A stretch of 64,000 nucleotides of DNA from Phorcus lineatus (GCA_921293015.1 OV121081.1:3720001-3784000); one strand, 5' to 3'. Numbered from the stretch's first letter, positions 42,869-54,278 are shown. The notes: generated from the letters alone by a model not told the origin. A program made the numbers and translations.

Positions 42869-43408
42869 TGGAAACTCGTAGAAGACCTAAAGGACCAAGA
42901 TCCATTAAGTGGAAAAATCCCGTCAGACATTTTCAGGGCAACCAATTCCACTCTGATTGCAAACAATGCCTTGTTTATCTGTGAGCAGTGTGGTGAATCT
43001 CATCCTTCAAAGCAAAGCCTTTACCTGCACAGAGACAAGAAACACTTCAATGTATCTGGAAGCCAGTTTACTAAACCGAACAAGCGTCCTTTCTTGAAGG
43101 ACTACAACCCAAAGAAGAGGATATACAGATGTTTTTGTGGCCGAGAGTTCTCATATTTTTCAGTGCTTCAGCGTCATGCTGCGTTGTGTACAGGAACAAG
43201 CGGAGTTATCTGCCCTGTGTGTAATCAGTCGTTTAGTCGCAAGGATTCGCTCACTCGACATATGAAGGGCGTCCATGAACACAAGAATGTCCATAAGTGT
43301 GTGTGCAACAAGAACTTCAGATGGTCGTCAGGGCTTGCCAAACATCGGAAAAACTGCCATTTTGTCATGAATGAGACCATGAACTTAATAAGACGGCCAG
43401 ATTTCTGA
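42869..43408 (+). CDS. Terminal cassette of plus BTB gene: four zinc fingers
   Basis: 179 codons opening in phase 0 after TATGTTTCAG and ending at TGA. Zinc fingers in order: CEQCGESHPSKQSLYLHRDKKH (about residue 38), CFCGREFSYFSVLQRHAALC (about 88, C-x-C and a final Cys), CPVCNQSFSRKDSLTRHMKGVH (about 117), CVCNKNFRWSSGLAKHRKNC (about 146, C-x-C type). The second and fourth use the unusual one-residue spacing between the first cysteines and end in Cys. Joined to the BTB module the protein would have about 527 residues and act as a DNA-binding transcription or chromatin regulator in the nucleus. Because it has its own stop codon and poly(A) signal (43733) it must be an alternative to the other cassettes. 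Confidence 0.85.
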   Translation, partial: WKLVEDLKDQDPLSGKIPSDIFRATNSTLIANNALFICEQCGESHPSKQSLYLHRDKKHFNVSGSQFTKPNKRPFLKDYNPKKRIYRCFCGREFSYFSVLQRHAALCTGTSGVICPVCNQSFSRKDSLTRHMKGVHEHKNVHKCVCNKNFRWSSGLAKHRKNCHFVMNETMNLIRRPDF

Positions 43409-44670
43409 TATTTATATGAGATATGAACATCTTTGCTGTGTACAGTAGGAACATGTCACAGGACGTATTTACAGTTTAACCTTGATGGTTGAATCTTGGT
43501 ATCATCTTTAGTTAGTTGAAAAAATATTTTGTGTTTTTGTGAGAATTGCTTATGATTTTAAAGGAATCACAGTTGAAACAACATTATTAAAGAATTGAAT
43601 GTCAGTTTGTGTGTTTGAAAGTTTTGAAGTTAAATTTATCTGAAAAATCCTTATCCAGTATTAACTGTATATCAGTATATTGCAATACAGAAACAACACT
43701 ATACATACCGGTACATAATTCTGAAAATATCCAATAAATCATGCGATTAAGACACAAGGACTGAAAATTGAAAACAAAGTGTGTATTCTCTAAGTGAATT
43801 TAGCAAATGTGTTAAAGGTAGAATTGTCAATGAATCATCTTTCTTTCCACAACGGCTCTTCTAGTTGCTGTATTTATTAAAGAGATCTTGGAAAATCTAT
43901 AATTTGAAAAGTACCAGTATATCGCAATAATTTTTGCATTACGCTTTTCTGTATCTCAATATATTTTGATACGGAAATGAGGAGCATTCAAGAGTTATGG
44001 AATGGATTCAGAAATTCTTAAAAACTCACTTGACCTAACTATCACAGTGGACAGTTCCCTCCACTTCCAACATTGGAAGGTAATTGGCTGATTACCATTT
44101 TGGTGTGGAAACTTATCAACTTTATGTTCCAACCTGAAATGTTATTAATATTTGTCATTAAATATTCAGATTTATTTTATAATAAATAGTGTTTATAATA
44201 GCTGTATGCATTGAGCCAATTACTGGTTAATCTCAAACAGGGCGTGATGGACTAATGGTCAGAACAACCCACCTGGTGGTGCTTCTTGGATTCATTAAGC
44301 CTCTACACATTGCAGTATCTATCAAAGTTTTAGGAGGGCTGGTTGTTTTTAAGACAATAAGCCATGGTGCCAGTTAAGAATCACAAATATTATTTACATG
44401 AATGAGCAAGGCTTCTACAATCCCATATGTATTCTCAGCATTTGCCTTGTATCACTACCTATAATGTGCCCTGTACTGTGGTTAATGCAATGGAAGCTCA
44501 ATTGTCCTCTCATCCAGGTACTGCCAGTTTTAAGTCATATCATTTACATTTCATATATAGCAATACGAGGCAAATGCTGAGAATACAATCAGGGGATTGT
44601 ATGAGCCTTGTAGATAAACATACCCTTTAATACACAGGAATTAAGAATCCTGCTACTGTTCTGATTTCAG
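43409..44670. other. 3' UTR of third cassette and intron
   Basis: No coding pattern apart from short frames without domain content. Confidence 0.4.
43733..43738 (+). terminator. Poly(A) signal candidate for the third cassette
   Basis: AATAAA 325 bases after the stop at 43408. Confidence 0.45.
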
Positions 44671-45189
44671 GACCAGCAGGAAGAAGATGAAGAGTCAGAC
44701 CGACAAAAACCTCCTTCAAGAAACAAGGGCAGACAACTCTGTGGATCATGTGGGAAGTGGTACAACTCTAGAGCAAGCCTGCGAGGCCACTACCGTCAGG
44801 TCCACAAAACAGATGGCCTACATACCTGTACCTTCTGTAACCAAACTTTTGCCAGTAAGGACCACTTCACCGGTCACATGAACAGACACAATAACACACC
44901 TTTTACGTGTGCCAAATGTCCGAAGAAGTTCATGTATAAATCTAGCCTCCGTAACCACCAGAGTACCTGTCGTGGTCTGTTAAGCCCACCAATGATACCT
45001 GAAGTGATCAGCTGCGAACACTGTGGAAAACAGTTCAAGGCTATGAAATGCCTGCAGGAGCACAAGAGAATCCTGCATGACAGTGATGGCCTGCTGTACA
45101 CGTGCGCCTGCGGGCTCAAGTTCAAGTGGAGATCCTCCCTGAAGAAACATCGGGACAGAAACTGCAAAATGTTGTTCCTTGACAAGTGA
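44671..45189 (+). CDS. Terminal cassette of plus BTB gene: five zinc fingers
   Basis: 172 codons opening in phase 0 after TTCTGATTTCAG. An acidic start (DQQEEDEESD) is followed by five fingers: CGSCGKWYNSRASLRGHYRQVH, CTFCNQTFASKDHFTGHMNRH, CAKCPKKFMYKSSLRNHQSTC (C2HC), CEHCGKQFKAMKCLQEHKRILH, and CACGLKFKWRSSLKKHRDRNC (C-x-C with final Cys). The layout is parallel to the preceding cassette, including the last C-x-C/Trp-Ser-Ser finger, so both probably arose by exon duplication. Spliced to the BTB module it gives about 520 residues. AATAAA lies 44 bases after the stop, making this the last exon of the locus. Confidence 0.87.
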   Translation, partial: DQQEEDEESDRQKPPSRNKGRQLCGSCGKWYNSRASLRGHYRQVHKTDGLHTCTFCNQTFASKDHFTGHMNRHNNTPFTCAKCPKKFMYKSSLRNHQSTCRGLLSPPMIPEVISCEHCGKQFKAMKCLQEHKRILHDSDGLLYTCACGLKFKWRSSLKKHRDRNCKMLFLDK

Positions 45190-45232
45190 TGGAAATGTTT
45201 GCTAAACATTTTCCACATTTAAATAATTTTGA

Positions 45233-45238
45233 AATAAA
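45233..45238 (+). terminator. Poly(A) signal, last cassette of plus BTB gene
   Basis: AATAAA in 'ttttgaaataaattt', 44 bases after the TGA at 45187-45189. Confidence 0.65.
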
Positions 45239-46335
45239 TTTAAAGATCGGGTGAAATGCCCTATGGTCGATTTCGGAATTCGTTAAAAGGGATTACAATT
45301 TGACGTGGACTCAACTTTAAATTTCTGAAATCGGCCGCTAAACAACATAATTACAGCTTTGTAATTTAATTGCCTAATTACGACCGGCGAGCAGAACCTG
45401 AAAGGCCCTGTGGTCACTGAAGCGTGAATCTTTCGTGACGTGCTAGTTGGCATATCATCATTCGCTCGTTATGTAAAACAACACTGGCCGATAGTAAATC
45501 TCACAGTTTAACTGTCGGTTTTACCTACTAAACGTTATCCACACAACTCAAACCTTAAAGGAATCTATTGTTTAATTCATTGTCTGGATATTTCTATTTT
45601 TGCAAGCGCAAGACCCTGATTAAATACGATGCTGTGTGTACTTTCCTACGGAATGTTTTTCAAAGTCACGACCCTGCGCCATGTTGTCATAGTTATAAGA
45701 TTGCGCTAACGCGTGAGATCCCGGAAGTATTTCTTACATGAACTATGCTCACTTATTGGACATTATATTGAGGGATGCACCGGCATCCTTATTCCCATAA
45801 AAATATAACCTTTATTAAGTATTAACGCATAATGTCCACCAGCTATTCAGAAAGCGAGATATCATTATCTATGGAATGTGTCTCATCATACTTTTCCTTA
45901 CTTATATGAGCCAAATGACAGTTCGAGTGGCACAGAAACAGAAGAGACGATTTTTTTGTGTTTTAATTTCTTTTGGCATTTTCAATTTAATTTTTATGCC
46001 ATTACAACAAAACTCAGAATTTACTATTAATGCTAAATTGCATTGGACTGATTATTTTAAAAAACAATTCTCCATTATATTTATATATTTTTTCAGTCAA
46101 CAGAAATGATAAAAATAAAATTGAATGTATTATTGACCATGGATTATTTGAATATGATATCCATATTTTTATGTATTTTGGCGTTCACACAATTTTCTAA
46201 ATGTAATGTAGGCATGTAGTGTATGGTGAGTGAGACATTATTGTTGATATCGTCGTAAGAATAGCTAAGTGGAAGTCAAATCCTATCACATTTTGTAGGT
46301 CATACATCATAAATGTACATCCAAAGATAATTTCC
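45239..46335. other. Intergenic between convergent BTB genes
   Basis: No gene seen. A GC-richer patch (45240-45420) may be part of an unidentified repeat. Confidence 0.3.
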
Positions 46336-46757
46336 TTGGTCCCGTTGCACAAAACTCTAAGGTAGCCTTAAGTCGTTCATCAATTACGACGTCTGCCAAA
46401 TGTTTTCACAACAATCAAATTGGTTTAACTAGTTTGTTTGTTTTTTATGACACACAGGTGGCCGTTATGTAATCCTATCTCATTCAATTTCAATTCTTGA
46501 TTTAATGGTCTCCAATTATACCTTTTGAATTTTAACGCCTTGGACCCGCCAAGCGGAATATATGTCCTGTCATAATGGCGTAACTCTTGGCATTCGACTG
46601 GTACTTCGTTTATTGTCACGGCGTCCAGTCATTTTGAACCAATGAACTTGTAGAATATATATTCAACCAATAAATTAAGAGAAGGAGATTTGGCTCATGC
46701 ACCTCTAAGGACGATGACACACATTTAAAAAAGTACATCGTGAATAACGGGACCCAA
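46336..46757. mobile_element. Candidate MITE with TTGGTCCCGTT ends
   Basis: 'ttggtcccgttgcac' at the left and 'gtgaataacgggacccaa' at the right are imperfect inverted repeats. No TSD was settled. No coding content. Confidence 0.4.
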
Positions 46758-47570
46758 CATTCTTTAGGATTACAAAGGATGTTTCTAACGCTTGCGTCAG
46801 GTATGTTTTCATGTCATTTAATGTTAAATTCAAAGACAGAGATATTGCAACACGGTGTGAGATGTTATACTAGATAAGAATATGATATGTGTTAGTTAAG
46901 TACAAACGAATATTCCAATAAGTACTAAGTTGTCATGAAAGTGAAGTGAAACAAAATTATTTGTTCTATAGTCATTAAAAAAGTTTCCACATTGTCTCCC
47001 GTTTTTTACAAAAACCTTCATTTTTTTCGAGACAATTTATAACTTCATATCGATAAATACATGTTGTAACACTAGGTGATATCTCATTGTAATTGGATCT
47101 CTCACCGACCAAGTTCTTTACCTTTTTGATATAAACCCACCCAAGAAAACCGCGTCCAAGGATTGTCACAGTCTAATTAAGATGGATTTGACGACTGAGA
47201 GGGAAAGTTGATATCATGAAGCCGTTATACATCGTATTTTGGAATTCTTTCGGTCATGCTATTGCCTCTATTTTGCTGTTGAATTAGCTTAAAAATACAG
47301 AGAAAATCAAAGGGCTGGGCTTTCAGCTGCCCACTAGCACGTCACACACTGGGCGTGGCTTCGAGTCATGCTTCGGTGATTTTGTGTAAGCGTTCGCCAG
47401 TCTCATGAGGTGGCTATCCAAAACAGGGGTATAAAAGGTCTCCTAGTAGTCGAATTAAAGCGTACATTTTCAAATTTTTTGGCTCTATTGATTGATATAA
47501 GTGAAGCGAATACAGATACTAATTTGTAATAATCAAATTCATGCGTTACTTCTCCTCTTTAATAAAAAAA
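46758..47570. other. Intergenic, no gene seen
   Basis: AT-rich sequence without coding pattern. Confidence 0.3.
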
Positions 47571-48110
47571 TAGAGCCACTGAATCTGTAGCTACTCAAGC
47601 TATGTATAATTCATTTTATAAATGATCATATGGTCAACATATGAGCTGCCACAGGACAACCAAATGATCCTTGTCAGCTTATTCTCTGTACACAAGATTT
47701 CAGCTTTTTAGGCCTTAGTTTCTGGAGCAGAAGATGAAATAAGTTTTAGGGCATGGTCCCTGTGGCCCTTATAAGTGGGTCACAGGGTCACAAAATCTAT
47801 AAATTAGAATCCCCATTGGATAGGAGTCTGTGCACAAGGTTTCAGCTTTCTAGACGTTTTGCTTCTGGAGAATAAGATGAAAATAGGTTTTTAACAGTGT
47901 AGCCCCTGTGGCCCTTACATGGGGTCACAGGGTCATCAAATTCATAAATTTAAAACCTCATTTGTAAAGGAGTCTGTACAGAAGATTTCAGATTTCCTCA
48001 GTCAACCGTTCTGGAGAGATGAAATAGTTAAAGGTTTTTGGATTGACGTCAGATGAAATGTCATGCCATAGGCCAGTCGGGCCTTTCAGTCCAGGTGACC
48101 TAATTGAAGT
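47571..48110. repeat. Interspersed repeat with ~140-bp internal monomers, copy 1
   Basis: Starts 'aatagagccactgaatctgtagctactcaagc'. It contains three tandem monomers with 'acaagatttcagctttytaggcc', 'tctggagaagaagatgaa', 'gtggccctta' and 'gtcacagggtca', and ends 'ggccttycagtccaggtgacc'. Further copies are at about 49437-50260, 50388-50850 and 54066-54225. Confidence 0.75.
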
Positions 48111-49436
48111 TTCTTTCCCTAAGGCAATTCACGTTCCATGAATATCAAAAGTGATATTATTGCTCAATCATTGATTTATCAACGGTAGCAAGGCAATAAT
48201 AACACCTTTCTTTGTATTCTAAGAGAATAATTTTCTGCATTGCTATCATAGGCTATGGTGCGGTCATGCTCAATAATCTAGAGCAAACGTTCTGATATTT
48301 CTCCACCATACTCCGATCCAGGGTAGGCTCGATTCGATGATTCTTTTAGTGCTTTTATAAATTTAGCTGTCTCCGCTATAATGTCCAGTGTACCAATCAA
48401 ATGACTTTAATCATGACACACCTCAATATTTCTTTGAACTGTACAGGCGTTAGCAGTGTTCTCTCGGTTTAGCCAGGAACACTTTAAACCTTTAATTTGA
48501 TTGACAAATTGATTGTCCTTCGGTTAGCATATATAAGCGGACTCCTTTTCAGGAAAAATATTGAAACAAATTTAATCATTATCTTTATGGGTTTCTTGAC
48601 AGAGCACTTGTTAGTTTCCATTTATTCATATGTTTGATTAGTCTGGATTTCATAGCTCAATAATTTGTTCATAACTATTCTAGAGAAATTGGCTGGGATG
48701 TTTGCAAGAACTCGTGAAAATTCAATATTAAAAACAGGATGCTTGTCGGAAACCTTAAGTACTGATGTGTGAGTACTAAACACATAGCAAATCATGATGT
48801 AGAACTCTATTTTAATTTACAATTAAGGTGCATTTGATTGGGTAATGAAAAGTTGCAGGGTATCCAAAGGGAGGTAATACAATTATCGGGTTGAGTCTAC
48901 CTTCAATCCATAGTATGGTTGAGTATTACAGAACATTTTCTATGAATTATCAAGGATGTAGCGCAGTAACAGTTAAGAGAAAGTAAGACCGTTGACTTTT
49001 CAACACTCTTGGTATGATCCTGTTTGGATTTGAACTGGAACCTTCCAGTTACAGGGCAAACACTACCCAGAAGCAGATTCCAACAAAGACCATCAGTGAT
49101 TTTGAACTTGTTAAAGCACTTGTGTATGACAACCAGTTTGGGTCGAGGGGAATTTTCTGTTTTTGCCTTAAGATTGTTTTGCAGATTCAGGGGGATTACT
49201 GTGGTTATCCAGCACTATAAAACTTAATAATAAAGATACATGTTTTATTCATGCAAGACATATAACTTGTTTTAAAAAGGATACAAAATAAACATAAAAT
49301 ACTGATCCTGATGAAAAAAATGTTGGTATGATTCCTATGAGTCAAAATTTTCACAACATACATTTAAAGAATCTATGTAACAATGAAACAACATTTTCAT
49401 GGTGCATTTTCATTCTGGAATCAAAGCTCATAAAAA
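48111..49436. other. Intergenic, no gene seen
   Basis: AT-rich. Frames at 49014-49227 show no domain. Confidence 0.3.
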
Positions 49437-50028
49437 GATAGAGCCATTTGCTCTGTAGCTCATCAAGCTTCAAACAATTAATTACATAAGAAGGAACTAA
49501 GGCACCAATTGTATATTCACGGGTCTGTAAATACTAATTCTCTCTAGCAAATGAGTCTGAACATAAGAATTCACCTTACCGGGCCTTTTGCATCTTGGGG
49601 ATAAGAAAAGATTTGTTTTAGAGAGTTGTCCTTACAAGGGGAGACAGGGTAACCAAATCTACAAATTATTTTTCTCATTATGCTAGGAGTCTTGACACAA
49701 GATTTCAGCGTTCGAGGCCTTGCCCTTCCTGAGAAGAAGAGAAAAATAGGCTTTAATTGCGTGGTCCATGCCATGTGGCCCTTATTAGGGACTACAATAA
49801 CACCAGTGTATATATAAATGAGAAAACCTCCTTAGGCTAGGAGTCTGTACATAAGATTTCAGCTTTCTTGGTTTAAAATTGGTTTATAGAGGGTGGCCCT
49901 TAGTTAAGCCAACAAAGTCTAAAAATCTACAATTTAGAATACCCATTGCCTAAGGAGTGCCAACACAAGATTTCAGCTTCCTCTGCCTTTTTTCCTGGAG
50001 ATGAACATACATACATACATACATACAT

Positions 50029-50068
<40 letters not shown>

Positions 50069-50260
50069 ATACATAAAAAAGACTCCTGTAGGTCTTAGTA
50101 TGTGCCATGCATCAATAATTACAGAATCAATAGTTTATTATCCAAAGTGGCCAAAGCAACTGTATGCAAGATGTATGCATTGTATTGACGTCAATGCCGT
50201 ACCATAATCCCACCGAGCCTTCAGGCCAGATGAGCTAAACAATTCATGTTTCGACTAGGT
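49437..50260. repeat. Interspersed repeat with ~140-bp monomers, copy 2
   Basis: Same head ('agagccatttgctctgtagctcatcaagc'), several 'caagatttcagc...ggccttgcc' monomers and the same tail ('gagccttcaggccagatgagc'). Interrupted by the microsatellite at 50005. Confidence 0.75.
50005..50066. repeat. (CATA)n(TA)n microsatellite
   Basis: Eight or so ACAT units followed by a pure TA run. Confidence 0.95.
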
Positions 50261-50387
50261 TAAAAATGTTCTGTGCACAACATCTCTTGCAGATAGAAAT
50301 AAATTTGAAAATAATATGGTTTATGACAAACTGTCATTTTATGTCAGAAAACTACTTGCAAAAAAACTATTTGTTACACAAAAAAAT

Positions 50388-50850
50388 AAAGCCATGAGCT
50401 CTGTAGCTCATCAGGATATTCATGATTTATTTATTTAAGGCTGAAGATCTAAAACAAATGTTTTCTCAAGTAATGCAGTGTTAAGATGTTGAAAACACCT
50501 GAATTTGCTTTGAAAATAGTTAAGGAAATCTATAAACTAAGTCTCCATTTTGAGTCTTCATGTTAGAAAAATGTTACTCATAAAACACCACCATCCTGTA
50601 CTAATTGGTTCAGGAAAAGATCATTTTTGTGTACAAATCCACTCCTCTAGCTGCAACTTACATCTCCACTAAATTTCAGCTTTGAGGGTGCAGCTTAAGG
50701 GGAAGTAAAAAACGTGAAAGTTTACCATGCTGGACAATGTGAAAGTTTGCTGGACAATGTGAAAGTATGCTGGACAACGTGAAAGTTTGCTGGACAAGGT
50801 GTCATGCCTGAAGCCCATCTGACCGTTCTGGTCTGATGAGTTAAAAATCA
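50388..50850. repeat. Interspersed repeat, copy 3, with internal 20-22-bp tandem array
   Basis: Head 'aataaagccatgagctctgtagctcatcagg' and tail 'gaagcccatctgaccgttctggtctgatgag'. Inside, 'gtgaaagtttgctggacaat' is repeated about four times (50713-50800). Confidence 0.75.
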
Positions 50851-51320
50851 ATCATACAAAATGAAATTGTATACCAGAAATTGATTAGCACTATAATTGA
50901 ACAAGCCTTGAGAGGAAATGTTTTGCAAAACTAATTTCATTTCATACATCAACACAATTTACCATAACACATTAGAAGAGACAAAATAAAATATCTTAGT
51001 CCCTTAGATTTTTATCTTATAATGCAAATCTGTAAAGAATTGCTAGAATGTTTCAAATACAGCTTGTCAGGTGTGGAAACACTCATAAACATTTACTACG
51101 TACATTTCTGTTTTTGTCAAGGTTTGACCCAGTACAGATTATGCTTACAGACATACCGGTACATATTTTCAAATATTTGCACAAAATTAAAATAAAGTGC
51201 TATAACTTGCCTATAATACTTTTAAAAAAACATTGCAACATGAATTTGAACGATGAACCTATCGTAGACATTTTTTGTGATAAAAGGAATTTAAAGTCTT
51301 GTTACACAATTTCCGTCGTG

Positions 51321-52289
51321 TTAAGGGAGACTATTGCGCTGGTTGTAGACAGGACAAACCTTCTTGTGTGTGGAGTGGCCTGAACTCCATATGAAGCCCT
51401 TACCGCACACACAGGTGTAGTTGTTGAGGTTCATATGGAAGCCTCGAACGTGCTGCAGGAGGGTATTGTGATGTGAGAACGTCTTCGCGCAGACATTACA
51501 CGTCACTGCCTCACGGGGCAGCTCGAACTGTTGTCTCACGTCATCGTTGGATGGAATTTGCTTGTCTCGAGACCGGAAGCCAAGTGATTGTGGTCTCTTG
51601 AATGACATCCTCACATTGTTGACTCTGTGACTGGGATCTTGCTTACTGTCGCTTGATTGTGGTACATAGATCTTGTCCTCCATGTTGCCATTTATTAAAT
51701 CCCCCACCTCCTCGTCATCTGGTCCTCTGACATCAATTTGTTCTTCAGAATAATCTGGTCCTGGGTCTGGAGATGACACAGGAAGATTCATCTCAGCTCT
51801 CTGTCTTGTGTTCTCATTTCTTCCAGTCTTGAAATGGATGTCTCGCATATGTCTGTTTACTGTGAATTTTTGAGTGAATGACTTTTTACAAATAGGGCAT
51901 GAAGGTTTTCCCTTCAGATAGATGATCTTTGGTAGTGCTCCAGGGACCATATATCTACCGGTCCTTGGGTCCGGCTTTATGGTTAGAAATGTCTTTCTCT
52001 TTTTGAAGGTTGGTCGTTTCTTCTTGTACAGTAATGTCGAATGACTGGACCTTCGATGTTTTTCAGCGATGTGTCGAACCAAAGCACTTCTTGATTGGTA
52101 TGGATTTCCACAGATGTGACATTTGAAAGTATTTTTTTGAGGTTGTACATCCTCAGTTACTGATGAGTTTATTATGAAATGCTGTGGAGAGGAGTATGTT
52201 TCTTGGAAGCTGTGTTGGGTGTACTGATTGTCAAGAGGATCTAAAACAGGTGCACCATAGGCGGAGACCTCGGAGGTGGCTGTTGATGG
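51321..52289 (-). CDS. Terminal cassette of minus BTB gene: four zinc fingers
   Basis: 322 codons opening in phase 0 after TTTATCTTCATTTCAG on the minus strand. Fingers in order: CHICGNPYQSRSALVRHIAEKH (about residue 47), CPICKKSFTQKFTVNRHMRDIH (about 127), CNVCAKTFSHHNTLLQHVRGFH (about 264) and CVCGKGFIWSSGHSTHKKVC (about 294, C-x-C with final Cys). Between the second and third is an acidic linker (SPDPGPDYSEEQIDVRGPDDEEVGD). Spliced to exons 1 and 2 it gives about 912 residues. The last finger shares the 'C-x-C...WSSG...H...C' form with cassettes of the plus gene, so the two loci are paralogues. Likely a nuclear DNA-binding regulator. Confidence 0.87.
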   Translation of the reverse strand, partial: PSTATSEVSAYGAPVLDPLDNQYTQHSFQETYSSPQHFIINSSVTEDVQPQKNTFKCHICGNPYQSRSALVRHIAEKHRRSSHSTLLYKKKRPTFKKRKTFLTIKPDPRTGRYMVPGALPKIIYLKGKPSCPICKKSFTQKFTVNRHMRDIHFKTGRNENTRQRAEMNLPVSSPDPGPDYSEEQIDVRGPDDEEVGDLINGNMEDKIYVPQSSDSKQDPSHRVNNVRMSFKRPQSLGFRSRDKQIPSNDDVRQQFELPREAVTCNVCAKTFSHHNTLLQHVRGFHMNLNNYTCVCGKGFIWSSGHSTHKKVCPVYNQRNSLP

Positions 52290-53281
52290 CTGAAATGAAG
52301 ATAAAAACAAACTTTGTTTAGTTTCTTGTATTATACTTCATATTGGTCAATAAATGAAAAGGTGAAGGAAAAGCCTGTTCAATGGAGAGTGAGCTTCTTT
52401 GTTGCACTGAGTGTCACGTCTCAGTGTTGATACTAACACCTAAAGTTGCATTCATTGCAATTATAAAGTTGACCATCCATAGAACATACTCTTCCTCCAT
52501 CTCCAGAACTTCAAAAATGCCTCTCAAAGATTAAATAGATTAATAGAGCTTTGGTTAATATTTCAGTAACACTTGAAAAATTGTAGCCTTGGAAAATCTT
52601 TCAAAACAGAGTTGCTTCTAAGATCGATAGTAAGTTAGTTTTGTTGAGCCCACTTGGCCAGTATCACAGGTATTAGGGGCTTGTCCTGGGTTGATTAGGT
52701 TGGGCAAAGAGTCTGCAATCTAATAAAACTCGGACACATCTTTTAACTATTAATTCATATTTATTGTTATAACTTATTTAAAACTGACTTTTAGCGAATG
52801 CAAAACATTTAATTTTTTGTTCATGTAACCAAGACAAAGACCTTTTAGATAAAAGAACATTTTTAACAAGATCGAGTGAATGGACTAAAAAAATCATAAC
52901 CATATTCTTTTTACCAATGTAAACCCAGTGGCTGCTGAGCAAATTGATGTATATATGTGAGAAGTCATATATAATGGTCAAATCTTTATGTCCCTTCATT
53001 TTAAGCCTGAATTAATTGAAATGTTAATTACAGTGTCTTTTACTGGATAAAAAAGGATTACAACTACACCAACCTCACTACTCTCTGCAAGGCAATACTT
53101 CACTTATCTCCATCTCTGACTTAAAAGTTTGCAGCATTTAGCCAATAGATGTAGCTCTAACGAAGCCCCCCTTATTAACTTTAATGAAGCTAGAGACAAG
53201 CTCAGCCACAGAAGGTTACAAAGCTTGCACAGAAAAGTTCTTAAAATGCTTAAATTTTCCAGTGTTAGAGACTTTTGATTT
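52290..53281. other. Intron between cassettes of the minus BTB gene
   Basis: No coding pattern seen on the minus strand. Confidence 0.4.
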
Positions 53282-53575
53282 TTATGCCTTGCAGGGCAAT
53301 CTGCAATCTGTCATGGTGAAAGCTTCTTTACCCAACAAGAAGATTAAAAGATCACAAACCCCTGTGTCAGCAGTTCCTGCAGCAGCCAACGTCTTCTGTC
53401 TGTTTCTCCAGGCATAATTCTTTGGCTTAGATAAATGGAAACGCTTTTTGCGTCTTTTCTTTTTCGCTGTGGATGCAAAGGTTAATCTCAGTGAAGAATC
53501 GAGATCTTTTGAAGCTGGCACAGTGTTGAGTGGTTTTCCGTTATCTAGAACAGGCTGTTGGCTGGAGTCCTGATT
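53282..53575 (-). CDS. Second phase-0 exon of the minus BTB gene, basic, no zinc finger
   Basis: 97 codons opening in phase 0 after TTTTTATTGTCACTCAG and ending at TAA. The centre is strongly basic (KKKRRKKRFHLSKPK), like a nuclear localisation or AT-hook-like segment. The C-terminal part is hydrophobic (VCDLLIFLLGK) and looks less convincing as protein. It may be a short alternative terminal exon (product about 687 residues), or an internal exon whose donor lies after the basic segment, or a decayed cassette. Phase agreement with exon 2 is the main support. Confidence 0.5.
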   Translation of the reverse strand, partial: NQDSSQQPVLDNGKPLNTVPASKDLDSSLRLTFASTAKKKRRKKRFHLSKPKNYAWRNRQKTLAAAGTADTGVCDLLIFLLGKEAFTMTDCRLPCKA

Positions 53576-53719
53576 CTGAGTGACAATAAAAACAAGTTCA
53601 GGATTGTGAAATTGTAACATAGATACAATCATTCATGCAATTCAATCTGGAACCGCTATCCTTTCTATTTAAAGTATGCATATTCATACCTAACTTACAT
53701 AAAAAAGGTTATCTTTCAC

Positions 53720-53997
53720 CATCCTGCTACATCAGCGTATTTGTCTCTGCCTTGCTCCAAAATATACCCTGATATCCTTTGGCCTAAAACGCTCGTATCG
53801 CTAAATATAGCAAGCCAATGAAATGACTCGCATTCAGCAATAGCTGCCCAACCCGGATGAGAATTCAAACAAATGTCCATGTAGGCTATAAATAGCCATG
53901 AGTAACCACCCGTAAGGGATAAAAGCATTTCAGGCCGAAGGATATCAGGGTATATGATGGAGCTGGGCGGAGACAAATACGCTGATGTAGCAGGATG
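53720..53997. mobile_element. MITE with ~70-bp inverted ends
   Basis: 278 bp. The left arm starts CATCCTGCTACATCAGCGTA and continues through 'ataccctgatatcctttggcc'; the right arm is its reverse complement with few differences. It lies in the minus-gene intron. CTTTCA occurs close to both ends but not symmetrically, so the TSD is unsettled. A minus frame across it (53716-53976) is not a gene. Confidence 0.85.
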
Positions 53998-54065
53998 AAC
54001 TTTCAGAGTTTAGTAATGATTGAAATTCAAAATTATTTAAGAATTATTCAAACTTATTAGAAATT

Positions 54066-54225
54066 AAAAAGGCTTTGTCTCTGTAGCTCATCAGGCTTTC
54101 TAAAATAAGTCAAAAATGATAAATTCACAACATATTCATCAAGATGCAGTTAAAAGTATTTTGACAAGTCTTTAAACTACAATCCTCATAACTCAAGAGT
54201 ATCCCTCATGAGCTAAAAAAGGGTC
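54066..54225. repeat. Interspersed repeat, short copy 4
   Basis: Head 'ggctttgtctctgtagctcatcaggctt' and tail 'catgagctaaaaa' match copies at 47.6-50.9 kb; the internal monomers are missing. Confidence 0.6.
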
Positions 54226-54278
54226 AGAGGATTATTCAAAGGGGAGATCTATGAAACTCTTGGCTATCATTATCTCAC

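Noticed and set aside
53716-53976. 86-codon minus frame in the BTB intron
   Set aside because: Spans the inverted arms of a MITE and has no domain.
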